Program-made: the position numbers and the translations under genes
Notes under the pieces: model-generated
The model's database searches: none
What the model was told of the DNA's origin: nothing
What the model saw: the letters and a program-made list of their open reading frames with translations, nothing else
DNA from: Bacteroides clarus YIT 12056
GTDB lineage: Bacteria; Bacteroidota; Bacteroidia; Bacteroidales; Bacteroidaceae
NCBI RefSeq assembly: GCF_900129655.1
Contig: NZ_FQWK01000004.1
Location: 248,001-312,000, forward strand
Reading direction: 5' to 3'
Length of the DNA: 64,000 nucleotides
Part shown: positions 36,665 to 45,085 of the stretch, piece by piece
Layout of the letters: every line of letters starts with the position of its first letter
Numbering within the stretch: the first letter of the stretch is position 1

Positions 36665-38206
36665 ATGAGTATGGACGAAATGAAAATCAATAAAGTGCAG
36701 ATACGTAATCTGCAAATAGAAGATTATGACCAATTGGCACAATCCTTCACGCGTGTTTATTCAGACGGAAGTGATGTTTTTTGGACGCATAAACAGATAG
36801 AGAAGCTGATCCGTATCTTTCCGGAAGGGCAGATTGTGACGGTTGTCGATGAGAAGATAGTGGGATGCGCGCTTTCCATCATCGTAAACTATGACGATGT
36901 GAAGAATGACCATACCTATGCTCAGGTTACGGGTAAGGAAACTTTCAATACGCATAATCCCAAAGGTAACATTCTATACGGTATCGAAGTTTTTATCCAT
37001 CCTCAATACCGCGGATTGCGTCTGGCACGCCGTATGTACGAATACCGCAAGGAAATCTGCGAAACGCTGAACCTGAAAGCCATCATGTTCGGCGGACGCA
37101 TTCCCAATTACCATAAATACGCCGACCAAATACGCCCTAAGGAGTATATCGATAAAGTAAAACAAAAAGAGATTTACGACCCCGTACTGACTTTCCAGTT
37201 GAGCAACGACTTCCACGTGCGTAAAGTGATGCGCAACTATCTCCCTAACGATGAGGAATCCAAGCACTACGCCTGCCTCTTGCAATGGGATAATATTTAT
37301 TACCAGCCGCCTACGCAGGAGTATATTAGTCCGAAAACCACCGTGCGCGTCGGTCTGGTGCAATGGCAGATGCGTACTTACAAAACATTGGACGATTTAT
37401 TCGAACAGGTGGAGTTTTTCGTGGATGCCGTATCCGACTACAAGAGCGACTTTGTACTTTTCCCGGAGTATTTCAATGCGCCGTTAATGGCGAAATTCAA
37501 TGACGAGGGAGAGTCGGAAGCCATCCGCGGACTGGCCGCTTATACCAATGAAATCAGAGAACGGTTTGTAAAACTGGCCATCAGTTACAACATCAATATC
37601 ATTACAGGCAGTATGCCGCTTATCAAAGAAGAGGACGGACGTTTGTACAACGTAGGTTTTCTGTGCCGTCGCGACGGAACATACGAAATGTACGAAAAGA
37701 TACATGTCACTCCCGATGAGATTAAAAGCTGGGGATTGAGCGGCGGTAAATCCTTGCAGACATTCGACACGGATTGCGCCAAAATCGGTGTGCTGATATG
37801 TTATGATGTGGAGTTCCCGGAACTATCACGTATCATGGCAGACCAGGGAATGCAAATATTGTTTGTTCCGTTCCTTACCGATACGCAGAACGCCTACTCG
37901 CGTGTGAAGGTATGCGCTCACGCCCGTGCCATTGAAAACGAGTGTTTCGTTGTCATTGCGGGCAGTGTGGGTAATCTTCCCCGTGTACACAATATGGATA
38001 TACAATATGCCCAGTCGGGTGTGTTTACTCCTTGCGACTTCGCTTTCCCCACAGACGGAAAGCGTGCCGAAGCCACTCCGAACACGGAAATGATTCTTGT
38101 GTCCGACGTGGATTTGGATTTATTGAACGAGCTACACACTTATGGCAGCGTTCGTAACCTGAAAGACCGCAGAAATGATTTATATGAAGTGAGGATGAAG
38201 AAGTAA
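36665..38206 (+). CDS. Fused GNAT acetyltransferase and carbon-nitrogen hydrolase
   Basis: A 513-residue cytoplasmic protein with two domains. The N-terminal part (about 8-215) is a GNAT-like domain with the acetyl-CoA segment VFIHPQYRGLRLARRMYEYRK. The C-terminal part (about 230-505) is a nitrilase-family amidase with the catalytic triad: Glu in LFPEYFN, Lys in YEKIHVTPDE and Cys in VLICYDVEFPE. Natural fusions of this kind are known (YhcX-like), with substrate unproven. The gene has its own -7 box and stands between a phosphodiesterase and ileS. Confidence 0.9.
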   Translation: MSMDEMKINKVQIRNLQIEDYDQLAQSFTRVYSDGSDVFWTHKQIEKLIRIFPEGQIVTVVDEKIVGCALSIIVNYDDVKNDHTYAQVTGKETFNTHNPKGNILYGIEVFIHPQYRGLRLARRMYEYRKEICETLNLKAIMFGGRIPNYHKYADQIRPKEYIDKVKQKEIYDPVLTFQLSNDFHVRKVMRNYLPNDEESKHYACLLQWDNIYYQPPTQEYISPKTTVRVGLVQWQMRTYKTLDDLFEQVEFFVDAVSDYKSDFVLFPEYFNAPLMAKFNDEGESEAIRGLAAYTNEIRERFVKLAISYNINIITGSMPLIKEEDGRLYNVGFLCRRDGTYEMYEKIHVTPDEIKSWGLSGGKSLQTFDTDCAKIGVLICYDVEFPELSRIMADQGMQILFVPFLTDTQNAYSRVKVCAHARAIENECFVVIAGSVGNLPRVHNMDIQYAQSGVFTPCDFAFPTDGKRAEATPNTEMILVSDVDLDLLNELHTYGSVRNLKDRRNDLYEVRMKK

Positions 38207-38313
38207 GGATAAATCCGCGTAACCGGCGGCGAGCTTTTGTCGCGATACACGTATGCAACAATGCATCATTTTAAAATTATCTATTCAAAAATCTCTTTTC
38301 TCTAACTTTTTTG

Positions 38314-38322
38314 TAAATTTGC
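38314..38322 (+). promoter_or_regulatory. Predicted -7 box for ileS
   Basis: TAAATTTGC lies about 100 bp upstream of the ileS ATG, giving a 5' leader of about 94 nt (from about 38329). A -33 TTTG is not seen. Confidence 0.55.
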
Positions 38323-38328
38323 ACCCTT

Positions 38329-38422
38329 AAAACAAAGAGGATAGCTCCAGGTGCGCTGAAAAGACTCCTCGGGCTATCTCTAAGAGTAGTAAATCGTAAA
38401 TAGTCAAATCGTAAATATCAAG
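38329..38422 (+). promoter_or_regulatory. Structured leader of ileS
   Basis: The leader contains two helices that exclude each other: GAGGA (38337-38341) with TCCTC (38366-38370), and GATAGCTC (38340-38347) with GGGCTATC (38371-38378). It is followed by a direct repeat of AAATCGTAAAT at 38391-38401 and 38406-38416 just before the start codon. No T-box consensus is present. Confidence 0.4.
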
Positions 38423-41400
38423 ATGGGTAAGAAGTTTGCCGAATATTCAAAGTTTGACCTTTCGGAAGTAAATAAGGAAGTGTTGAAGAAATGGGACGAA
38501 AACCAGGTTTTCGCCAAGAGTATGACAGAACGTGAAGGTTGTCCTTCTTTCGTGTTTTTCGAAGGACCTCCCTCGGCCAACGGTATGCCGGGTATTCACC
38601 ATGTAATGGCTCGCTCCATTAAGGATATTTTCTGCCGCTACAAAACCATGAAAGGTTTCCAGGTGAAGCGTAAGGCCGGGTGGGACACACACGGGCTTCC
38701 TGTGGAACTGGGTGTGGAAAAAGCGCTCGGCATTACCAAAGAGGATATCGGTAAGACTATCTCCGTTGCCGAATATAACGCCGCATGCCGCAAGGACGTG
38801 ATGAAGTTCACCAAAGAGTGGGAAGACCTTACCCACAAAATGGGTTATTGGGTGGATATGCAGAACCCTTATATCACCTATGACAATCGTTACATCGAAA
38901 CCTTGTGGTGGCTGTTGAAGCAACTTCATAAAAAAGGACTTCTTTATAAAGGGTATACCATACAACCGTACTCTCCGGCTGCAGGAACCGGTTTGAGCTC
39001 TCACGAGTTAAACCAGCCCGGTTGCTATCGCGATGTAAAAGATACAACCGTGGTAGGACAGTTCAAGATGAAGAACCCGAAGCCTGAAATGGCGGAGTGG
39101 GGTACTCCTTATTTCTTGGCATGGACTACAACTCCTTGGACATTGCCCTCAAATACCGCTCTCTGCGTAGGTCCGAAAATCGACTACGTAGCCGTACAGA
39201 CCTATAACGGCTATACGGGTGAAAAGATGACTGTGGTGCTTGCCAAAGCATTGCTCTATACTCACTTCAACAAAAAAGCGGAAGGACTTGCATTAGAGGA
39301 TTATAAACCCGGTGATAAACTGATTCCGTTCAAGATTGTAGGCGAATATAAAGGCCCGGATTTGGTAGGAATGGAATATGAACAACTCATTCCGTGGGTG
39401 AAACCGGTGGACGTGGATAATGACGGTAATTGGAGCGTCAGCGACAAAGGCTTCCGTGTAATCCTCGGTGACTATGTGACCACGGAAGACGGTACGGGTA
39501 TCGTACACATCGCTCCCACATTCGGTGCGGATGATGCTTTCGTAGCCCGTGCGGCAGGTATCCCTTCCTTGTTCATGATTAACAAGCGCGGTGAAACCCG
39601 TCCTATGGTAGACCTTACCGGTAAGTTCTATTTATTAGACGAACTGGATGAGAAGTTCGTGAAAGAATGCGTCGATACAGATGCTTACAAAGAATATCAG
39701 GGCCGTTGGGTGAAGAATGCCTACGACCCTCAATTTACCGTTGACGGCAAATATGATGAGAAAGCCGCGCAAGCTGCCGAAACTCTCGACATATATATAT
39801 GTATGATGATGAAGGCAGCCAACCAGGCATTCAAGATAGAGAAGCACGTGCACAACTATCCGCATTGCTGGCGTACGGACAAACCCGTATTGTATTATCC
39901 GTTGGATAGCTGGTTTATCCGCAGTACCGCCTGCAAGGAACGTATGATAGAGCTGAACAAGACTATCAACTGGAAACCGGAAAGTACCGGTACGGGACGT
40001 TTCGGCAAATGGCTGGAGAACCTGAACGACTGGAATCTGAGCCGTTCACGTTACTGGGGTACTCCGTTGCCTATCTGGCGTACGGAAGACGGTGATGAGG
40101 AGAAGTGTATCGAATCCGTGGAAGAACTCTACAACGAGATAGAGAAATCCGTTGCAGCCGGACTGATGGCGTCCAATCCTTACAAGGAGAAAGACTTCCG
40201 CCCGGGTGTGTACACGCAGGAGAACTATGACAAGATAGACCTTCACCGTCCTTACGTGGATGATATCATCCTCGTATCCAAAGACGGCAAGCCTATGAAG
40301 CGCGAATCAGACTTGATTGACGTATGGTTCGACTCCGGTTCCATGCCGTATGCGCAGATACACTATCCGTTTGAAAACAAGGAATTGCTGGATAGCCATC
40401 AGGTATATCCCGCCGATTTCATCGCAGAAGGCGTAGACCAGACACGCGGTTGGTTCTTCACCCTGCACGCTATCGCCACAATGGTATTCGACAGCATATC
40501 TTATAAGGCTGTAATCTCAAACGGTCTGGTGCTCGACAAGAACGGTAATAAGATGTCCAAGCGTTTGGGCAATGCCGTAGACCCGTTCTCTACTATCGAG
40601 AAATACGGTTCCGACCCCCTACGCTGGTATATGATTACCAATTCTTCTCCGTGGGACAACCTGAAGTTCGACGTAGACGGAGTGGAAGAAGTACGCCGTA
40701 AGTTCTTCGGTACCTTATATAATACGTATTCTTTCTTCGCCCTCTACGCAAATGTGGACGGATTTGAATACAAGGAAGCCGATGTACCGATGGCGGAACG
40801 TCCGGAAATAGACCGTTGGATTATCTCCGTACTGAACACGCTGGTGAAAGACGTAGACAACTGCTACAACGAATACGAGCCGACCAAAGCCGGACGATTG
40901 ATTTCGGACTTTGTGAACGACAACCTTTCTAACTGGTATGTCCGCCTGAACCGTAAACGTTTCTGGGGTGGTGGCATGACACAAGATAAGCTGTCTGCTT
41001 TCCAAACGCTCTATACCTGTCTGGAAACCGTAGCCAAACTAATGGCGCCTATCGCTCCGTTCTATGCCGATATGCTCTATTCGGACCTGATAGCGGCAAC
41101 CAGACGTGACAATGTCGTGTCCGTTCACTTGGCCAAATTCCCCGAATGCGAGGAAGAAGCGATAGACAAGGAGCTGGAAGCACGCATGCAAATGGCACAG
41201 GACGTTACTTCTATGGTATTGGCTTTGCGCCGCAAGGTGAACATCAAAGTGCGCCAGCCGCTGCAATGCATCATGATTCCGGTTGTGGACGAAGAGCAAC
41301 GTGCCCACATCGAAGCCGTAAAAGCGCTTATCATGAACGAGGTGAATGTAAAGGAAATCCGGTTTGTGGACGGTGCGGCCGGGGTACTCGTGAAGAAAGT

Positions 41401-41911
41401 GAAGTGCGACTTCAAGAAGCTGGGCCCGAAATTCGGCAAGCAAATGAAAGCTGTTGCCGCCGCCGTAGCCGAAATGCCGCAGGAAGCCATCGCCGAACTG
41501 GAAAAGAACGGTTCTTATACACTGAACCTGGACGGCGCGGAAGCCGTAATCGAAACATCCGACGTGGAAATCTTCAGTGAAGATATTCCGGGCTGGCTGG
41601 TTGCCAATGAAGGCAAGCTGACTGTCGCTCTGGAAGTTACCATAACCGAGGAGCTTCGTCGCGAGGGTATCGCCCGCGAATTGGTGAACCGTATCCAGAA
41701 TATCCGCAAGTCAAGCGGCTTTGAGATAACGGATAAAATAAAGATTACATTATCAAAAAATCCGCAAACAGATGATGCGGTAAATGAATATAAAGACTAT
41801 ATTTGTAACCAGGTTTTAGGAACCTCACTGACGCTGGCAGACGATGTAGAAAGCGGTACAGAACTTGAGTTCGACGATTTCAAACTGTATGTAAGCGTTG
41901 TAAAAGAATAA
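38423..41911 (+). CDS. ileS: Isoleucyl-tRNA synthetase
   Basis: Charges tRNA-Ile. The 1162-residue length and the motif wording GPPSANGMPGIHH (HIGH box, about 48-60) and KMSKR (710-714) fit the long, eukaryotic-like IleRS type rather than the roughly 940-residue E. coli type. The CP1 editing domain lies between about 200 and 420 (GTPYFLAWTTTPWTLPSNTALCVG, VTTEDGTGIVHIAPTFGADD). The C-terminus carries a beta-rich domain. It is followed 33 bp later by the DksA-like gene, so the transcript likely continues into lspA. Confidence 0.96.
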   Translation: MGKKFAEYSKFDLSEVNKEVLKKWDENQVFAKSMTEREGCPSFVFFEGPPSANGMPGIHHVMARSIKDIFCRYKTMKGFQVKRKAGWDTHGLPVELGVEKALGITKEDIGKTISVAEYNAACRKDVMKFTKEWEDLTHKMGYWVDMQNPYITYDNRYIETLWWLLKQLHKKGLLYKGYTIQPYSPAAGTGLSSHELNQPGCYRDVKDTTVVGQFKMKNPKPEMAEWGTPYFLAWTTTPWTLPSNTALCVGPKIDYVAVQTYNGYTGEKMTVVLAKALLYTHFNKKAEGLALEDYKPGDKLIPFKIVGEYKGPDLVGMEYEQLIPWVKPVDVDNDGNWSVSDKGFRVILGDYVTTEDGTGIVHIAPTFGADDAFVARAAGIPSLFMINKRGETRPMVDLTGKFYLLDELDEKFVKECVDTDAYKEYQGRWVKNAYDPQFTVDGKYDEKAAQAAETLDIYICMMMKAANQAFKIEKHVHNYPHCWRTDKPVLYYPLDSWFIRSTACKERMIELNKTINWKPESTGTGRFGKWLENLNDWNLSRSRYWGTPLPIWRTEDGDEEKCIESVEELYNEIEKSVAAGLMASNPYKEKDFRPGVYTQENYDKIDLHRPYVDDIILVSKDGKPMKRESDLIDVWFDSGSMPYAQIHYPFENKELLDSHQVYPADFIAEGVDQTRGWFFTLHAIATMVFDSISYKAVISNGLVLDKNGNKMSKRLGNAVDPFSTIEKYGSDPLRWYMITNSSPWDNLKFDVDGVEEVRRKFFGTLYNTYSFFALYANVDGFEYKEADVPMAERPEIDRWIISVLNTLVKDVDNCYNEYEPTKAGRLISDFVNDNLSNWYVRLNRKRFWGGGMTQDKLSAFQTLYTCLETVAKLMAPIAPFYADMLYSDLIAATRRDNVVSVHLAKFPECEEEAIDKELEARMQMAQDVTSMVLALRRKVNIKVRQPLQCIMIPVVDEEQRAHIEAVKALIMNEVNVKEIRFVDGAAGVLVKKVKCDFKKLGPKFGKQMKAVAAAVAEMPQEAIAELEKNGSYTLNLDGAEAVIETSDVEIFSEDIPGWLVANEGKLTVALEVTITEELRREGIARELVNRIQNIRKSSGFEITDKIKITLSKNPQTDDAVNEYKDYICNQVLGTSLTLADDVESGTELEFDDFKLYVSVVKE

Positions 41912-41944
41912 ATTATTAATACTAACGATTAAACACGTAAAGTT

Positions 41945-42325
41945 ATGGCAGAAAAGACAAGATACTCGGATGCTGAATTGGAAGAATTCCGCGCCATTAT
42001 TATGGAAAAGTTAGAGTTGGCACAACGCGATTATGAATTGCTGAAAGCCAGCCTGACAGGTGCAGACGGTAACGATACCGACGATACATCTCCAACGTAC
42101 AAAGTACTGGAAGAAGGGGCTAATACCTTGTCTAAGGAAGAAACGACACGTTTGGCGCAACGCCAGCTGAAGTTCATCCAGGGTTTACAGGCGGCTTTGG
42201 TACGTATCGAGAACAAAACGTATGGTATCTGCCGCGAAACAGGTAAACTGATTCCCGCCGAACGTCTGCGTGCGGTGCCTCATGCAACATTAAGCATTGA
42301 AGCTAAAAACAACGGCAAGAAATAA
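41945..42325 (+). CDS. DksA/TraR-like protein
   Basis: A 126-residue protein with the DksA/TraR coiled-coil and C-terminal region (LRYGICRETGKLIPAERLRAVPHATLSIEAKNN-like ending). Only one Cys remains of the four zinc-binding Cys of classical DksA, so the finger is probably metal-free. Family members bind RNA polymerase in the secondary channel and modulate transcription during the stringent response; this role is inferred. It lies 2 bp before lspA and is translated from the same message. Confidence 0.88.
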   Translation: MAEKTRYSDAELEEFRAIIMEKLELAQRDYELLKASLTGADGNDTDDTSPTYKVLEEGANTLSKEETTRLAQRQLKFIQGLQAALVRIENKTYGICRETGKLIPAERLRAVPHATLSIEAKNNGKK

Positions 42326-42327
42326 GG

Positions 42328-42957
42328 ATGAAGAAATTTTTCACGAAAGGGCGGATAGCCTTACTCGTTATTTTCTCGGTATTGATTATCGACCAAGTAA
42401 TCAAGGTGATTGTTAAGACGCAAATGTATTGGCATGAGAGTATACGCATCACCGATTGGTTCTATATCTATTTTACCGAAAACAACGGTATGGCTTTCGG
42501 CTTGGAGATATTCGGGAAATTGTTCCTTACTTCATTTCGAATCGTTGCGGTAGGAGTGATAGGCTGGTTCCTGTATAAGTTCATAAAGCATGGTATGAAG
42601 ACGGGATTTATTGTCTGTGTTTCACTCATTCTGACGGGAGCATTGGGCAATATCATCGACAGCGTATTCTACGGAGTGCTGTTTAATGAAAGCACCTATT
42701 CGCAACTGGCAACTTTCATGCCCGAAGGCGGCGGATATGCTCCGCTGTTCTACGGCAAAGTGGTCGATATGTTCTATTTCCCCATTATCGAAACAAACTG
42801 GCCTGAATGGATGCCGTTCATAGGTGGAAACCATTTCATCTTCTTCAGCCCGATTTTCAACTTTGCCGATGCTGCGATCAGTTGCGGTATCATAGCACTG
42901 TTGCTGTTTTACAGTAAATATTTGAATGATTCCTATCATGTTATAAAGAAATCATGA
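42328..42957 (+). CDS. lspA: Lipoprotein signal peptidase
   Basis: Inner-membrane aspartyl protease that cleaves the signal peptide of lipoproteins. The 209-residue protein has four membrane helices and the two catalytic Asp segments: NIIDSVFYG (first) and FNFADAAIS (second); ENNGMAFGLE after helix 1 is also typical. It is longer than E. coli LspA, by an insertion around 110-160 common in Bacteroidetes. It overlaps the next gene by 4 bp. Confidence 0.95.
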   Translation: MKKFFTKGRIALLVIFSVLIIDQVIKVIVKTQMYWHESIRITDWFYIYFTENNGMAFGLEIFGKLFLTSFRIVAVGVIGWFLYKFIKHGMKTGFIVCVSLILTGALGNIIDSVFYGVLFNESTYSQLATFMPEGGGYAPLFYGKVVDMFYFPIIETNWPEWMPFIGGNHFIFFSPIFNFADAAISCGIIALLLFYSKYLNDSYHVIKKS

Positions 42958-43889
42958 AAAGGAAAAAACGGATTCAATGGTATAGCGTAATCCTTTTGGC
43001 GTTCGGTCTGACAGCGTGTCAGGTTAAAAGACCTGATACGGTTATACCGGACGCCAAAATGGAAAACGTGCTTTATGACTTCCACATTGCAAAGGCAATG
43101 GGAGAGGAAGTTCCTTATAGCGACAGTTACAAGCGTGTGCTGTACATTGAATCGGTTTACAGGAAACACGGCATCACTCAAGCCGATTTCGACACCTCAA
43201 TGGTGTGGTATGCCCGCCATCCGGATGCTCTCACAAAAGTCTACGAGAAAGTGAACCAACGGTTAAAGGCCGAGAGAGACGGTATCAACCATTTAATAGC
43301 CTTGCGTGACAACAAGCCCAAAGAATCTCTTCCGGGCGACAGTATCGACGTATGGATAGGCCGGCATATCTATCATCTTACCGGAACGCCGTTGGACAAC
43401 AAGCTGGCCTTTACGCTTCCTTCGGATACCAACTTCAAGGACAGGGATACACTGCGGTGGACGGTTCGTTTTCGTTTCTTGAGCGGAACGCCCGACAGCC
43501 TGCATGCTCCATTAATGGCCATGCAGATTCTTTATGCCAAAGATACGCTGAACGAGATGCTTAAAGTAAAGCGATCGGGTACGGAAACCATTTCTTTATT
43601 TGCCGATACATTGGGAGAAATAAAAGAAATACGAGGTTTTATCTATTATCCTGCACAGAAATCTGCGCAGAGTATATTAGCAGACCGTATCAGCCTGATG
43701 CGTTATCATGCAACGGACACCTTGTTTAACGTTGATAAAGAAAGTCTGAAAATCGATGATAAGGAGATAAAGAAAGATATGGTTCCGGGCAAACCCGTAG
43801 AATTGAAGAAACAGGATGAAAAGAAAGACAGTATCCGCCGTCCTGAAATGCGTCCTCGTCCGAGATTACGCCAAACTACCGAAAAGTAA
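42954..43889 (+). CDS. DUF4296 family lipoprotein
   Basis: A 311-residue protein with a short signal and lipobox (LTAC, Cys at about 22). The N-terminal domain of about 90 residues (PDAKMENVLYDFHIAKAMGEE, YRKHGITQADFDTSMVWYARHPD, YEKVNQRLKAE) is DUF4296, common in Bacteroidetes. The rest has beta-rich sequence of no known fold and a charged C-terminus (Lys, Arg, Pro). Function unknown; the localisation is probably the outer membrane inner leaflet. It overlaps lspA and touches the next small gene (ATGA overlap). Confidence 0.82.
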   Translation: MKRKKRIQWYSVILLAFGLTACQVKRPDTVIPDAKMENVLYDFHIAKAMGEEVPYSDSYKRVLYIESVYRKHGITQADFDTSMVWYARHPDALTKVYEKVNQRLKAERDGINHLIALRDNKPKESLPGDSIDVWIGRHIYHLTGTPLDNKLAFTLPSDTNFKDRDTLRWTVRFRFLSGTPDSLHAPLMAMQILYAKDTLNEMLKVKRSGTETISLFADTLGEIKEIRGFIYYPAQKSAQSILADRISLMRYHATDTLFNVDKESLKIDDKEIKKDMVPGKPVELKKQDEKKDSIRRPEMRPRPRLRQTTEK

Positions 43890-44293
43890 TGAAACGCTTC
43901 GCTTCCCATTTTTTGTTCTTGCCCGCATATGGCTATCTAAAGCAATATGCGGTAGAAACGGAAGAAGGTGTGGTTGTACGTTTATTTCCATTAACCGAGG
44001 AGATGGAAAATGTGGAATGGTTGCCGGGGGCTATCGTACTGCTGACGCAAGAAGAGTTGAAAGAACCTGACATAAATTCCCCCATACCAAACGCTCAACA
44101 AAATTATAGTAAAACGTCCGCAGAATTTTACTATAATTCTAAAAAAAATATAGTAAAATTCCCCCGGAATTTATTAATGGCTCCGCCGCCCTCTATTAAC
44201 GGGAGTTGCAGACTGCGACCCGTCTATTTCTCTAATTTTGACATTACAACAATGCTGCCTGTCGACGGAACTCGGCACAAACTACTGCGGTAG
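43889..44293 (+). CDS. Small protein of unknown function carrying an in-frame repeat
   Basis: The ATG overlaps the previous stop by one base. The 134-residue protein has a conserved-looking N-terminus (MKRFASHFLFLPAYGYLKQYAVETEEGVVVRLFPLTEEMENVEWLPGAIVLL) and C-terminus (RPVYFSNFDITTMLPVDGTRHKLLR), as I recall for small Bacteroides proteins. About 28 residues (QQNYSKTSAEFYYNSKKNIVKFPRNLLM) between them are encoded by the dispersed repeat at 44100-44176 and probably do not belong to the family. The reading frame stays open. The last 50 bp overlap the convergent methyltransferase gene. Confidence 0.65.
   Translation: MKRFASHFLFLPAYGYLKQYAVETEEGVVVRLFPLTEEMENVEWLPGAIVLLTQEELKEPDINSPIPNAQQNYSKTSAEFYYNSKKNIVKFPRNLLMAPPPSINGSCRLRPVYFSNFDITTMLPVDGTRHKLLR
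44099..44176. repeat. Dispersed palindromic repeat, copy B (inside a coding sequence)
   Basis: The 54-bp part at 44123-44176 aligns with copy A at 20947-20999, starting with the same 18 bases. It has an extra inverted half upstream: AAATTATAGTAAAA (44101-44114) pairs with TTTTACTATAATT (about 44126-44138). It lies in frame in the 134-residue gene. Confidence 0.75.
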
Positions 44294-45005
44294 CAATGGC
44301 AACATTCAAAGATTCGGAAGTTTCACGTTCCGACGGATAGTTGGGAATATAAAGTTTACGATTGATAAGCTGCTCCACCTCGTTTCCTATACCGTTGCCT
44401 TCATTTCCCATAACAATCAATCCATGAGCCGAAAGCGGTTGAGTATACATGTTTGCCCCATCCAAAAAAGTACCGTATACCGGTATGTCTTTTAATGAAC
44501 CTATCAGTTCGGGTAGGGAAGTATAATGCAGTTTTACCCGTGCAATGCCGCCCATAGTGGCCTGTACGGTCTTGGGGTTATAGACATCCACCGTATTGGG
44601 CGAACAGAAGATATGCTCGATACCAAACCAGTCGGCAAGGCGGATGATAGTGCCCAGATTACCGGGATCCTGTACATCGTCCAATGCCAGACAGAGGGAA
44701 CGGCTTATAACGGAAGCATCCATTGCTTCTTCCGGTTGTTCAAACACGGCGAGTACCTGTTGCGGAGTTTTCAACAGACTGGCGCGTGAGAGTTCCTCTT
44801 CGGAGACTTCGGTTATGTCTTCTACCGATAGATGTTTGTGTGCGGAAAGCCATTCTGCCGTTGCAATCAGAAAGCGGCAACGGAAGTGCCCCAACAAATC
44901 GCCTACCAGCTTCGGCCCCTCCGCCAGAAATACTTTATCAGCCTTACGATTCTTCTTCAACTCCAATGAACGGATATATTTGATACGATTCTTACTCAGT
45001 GCCAT
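44244..45005 (-). CDS. TrmH/SpoU family RNA 2'-O-methyltransferase
   Basis: The ATG at 45005 (MALSKNRIKYIRSLELKKNRK) is chosen; the TTG at 45029 lies inside the predicted -7 box. The 253-residue SPOUT enzyme has an N-terminal substrate-binding domain (FLAEGPKLVGDLL) and a C-terminal knot with LALDDVQDPGNLGTIIRLADWFG, LIVMGNEGNGIG and LNVAIATAVVCAEF, the three SpoU motifs. It probably methylates 23S rRNA or tRNA; the position is unknown. It runs convergently into the small gene before it. Confidence 0.9.
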   Translation of the reverse strand: MALSKNRIKYIRSLELKKNRKADKVFLAEGPKLVGDLLGHFRCRFLIATAEWLSAHKHLSVEDITEVSEEELSRASLLKTPQQVLAVFEQPEEAMDASVISRSLCLALDDVQDPGNLGTIIRLADWFGIEHIFCSPNTVDVYNPKTVQATMGGIARVKLHYTSLPELIGSLKDIPVYGTFLDGANMYTQPLSAHGLIVMGNEGNGIGNEVEQLINRKLYIPNYPSERETSESLNVAIATAVVCAEFRRQAALL

Positions 45006-45021
45006 AAGTTGTTTGGTTTTA

Positions 45022-45055
45022 TTTGGCAAAAGTACACGATTATTTCTATATTTGC
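45022..45055 (+). promoter_or_regulatory. Promoter of tamL, overlapping a divergent promoter
   Basis: TTTG (45022-45025) and TATATTTGC (45047-45055) with 21 bp between them drive tamL. On the other strand TACTTTTGC (45026-45034) is a -7 box for the methyltransferase gene. The two promoters overlap in the 45.02-45.06 kb gap. Confidence 0.7.
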
Positions 45056-45085
45056 AGTAATTTATGCGCCAATTAATAACTTAGT

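Noticed and set aside
38329..38422. T-box riboswitch before ileS
   Set aside because: The conserved T-box sequence and specifier-loop features are missing and the leader is too short.
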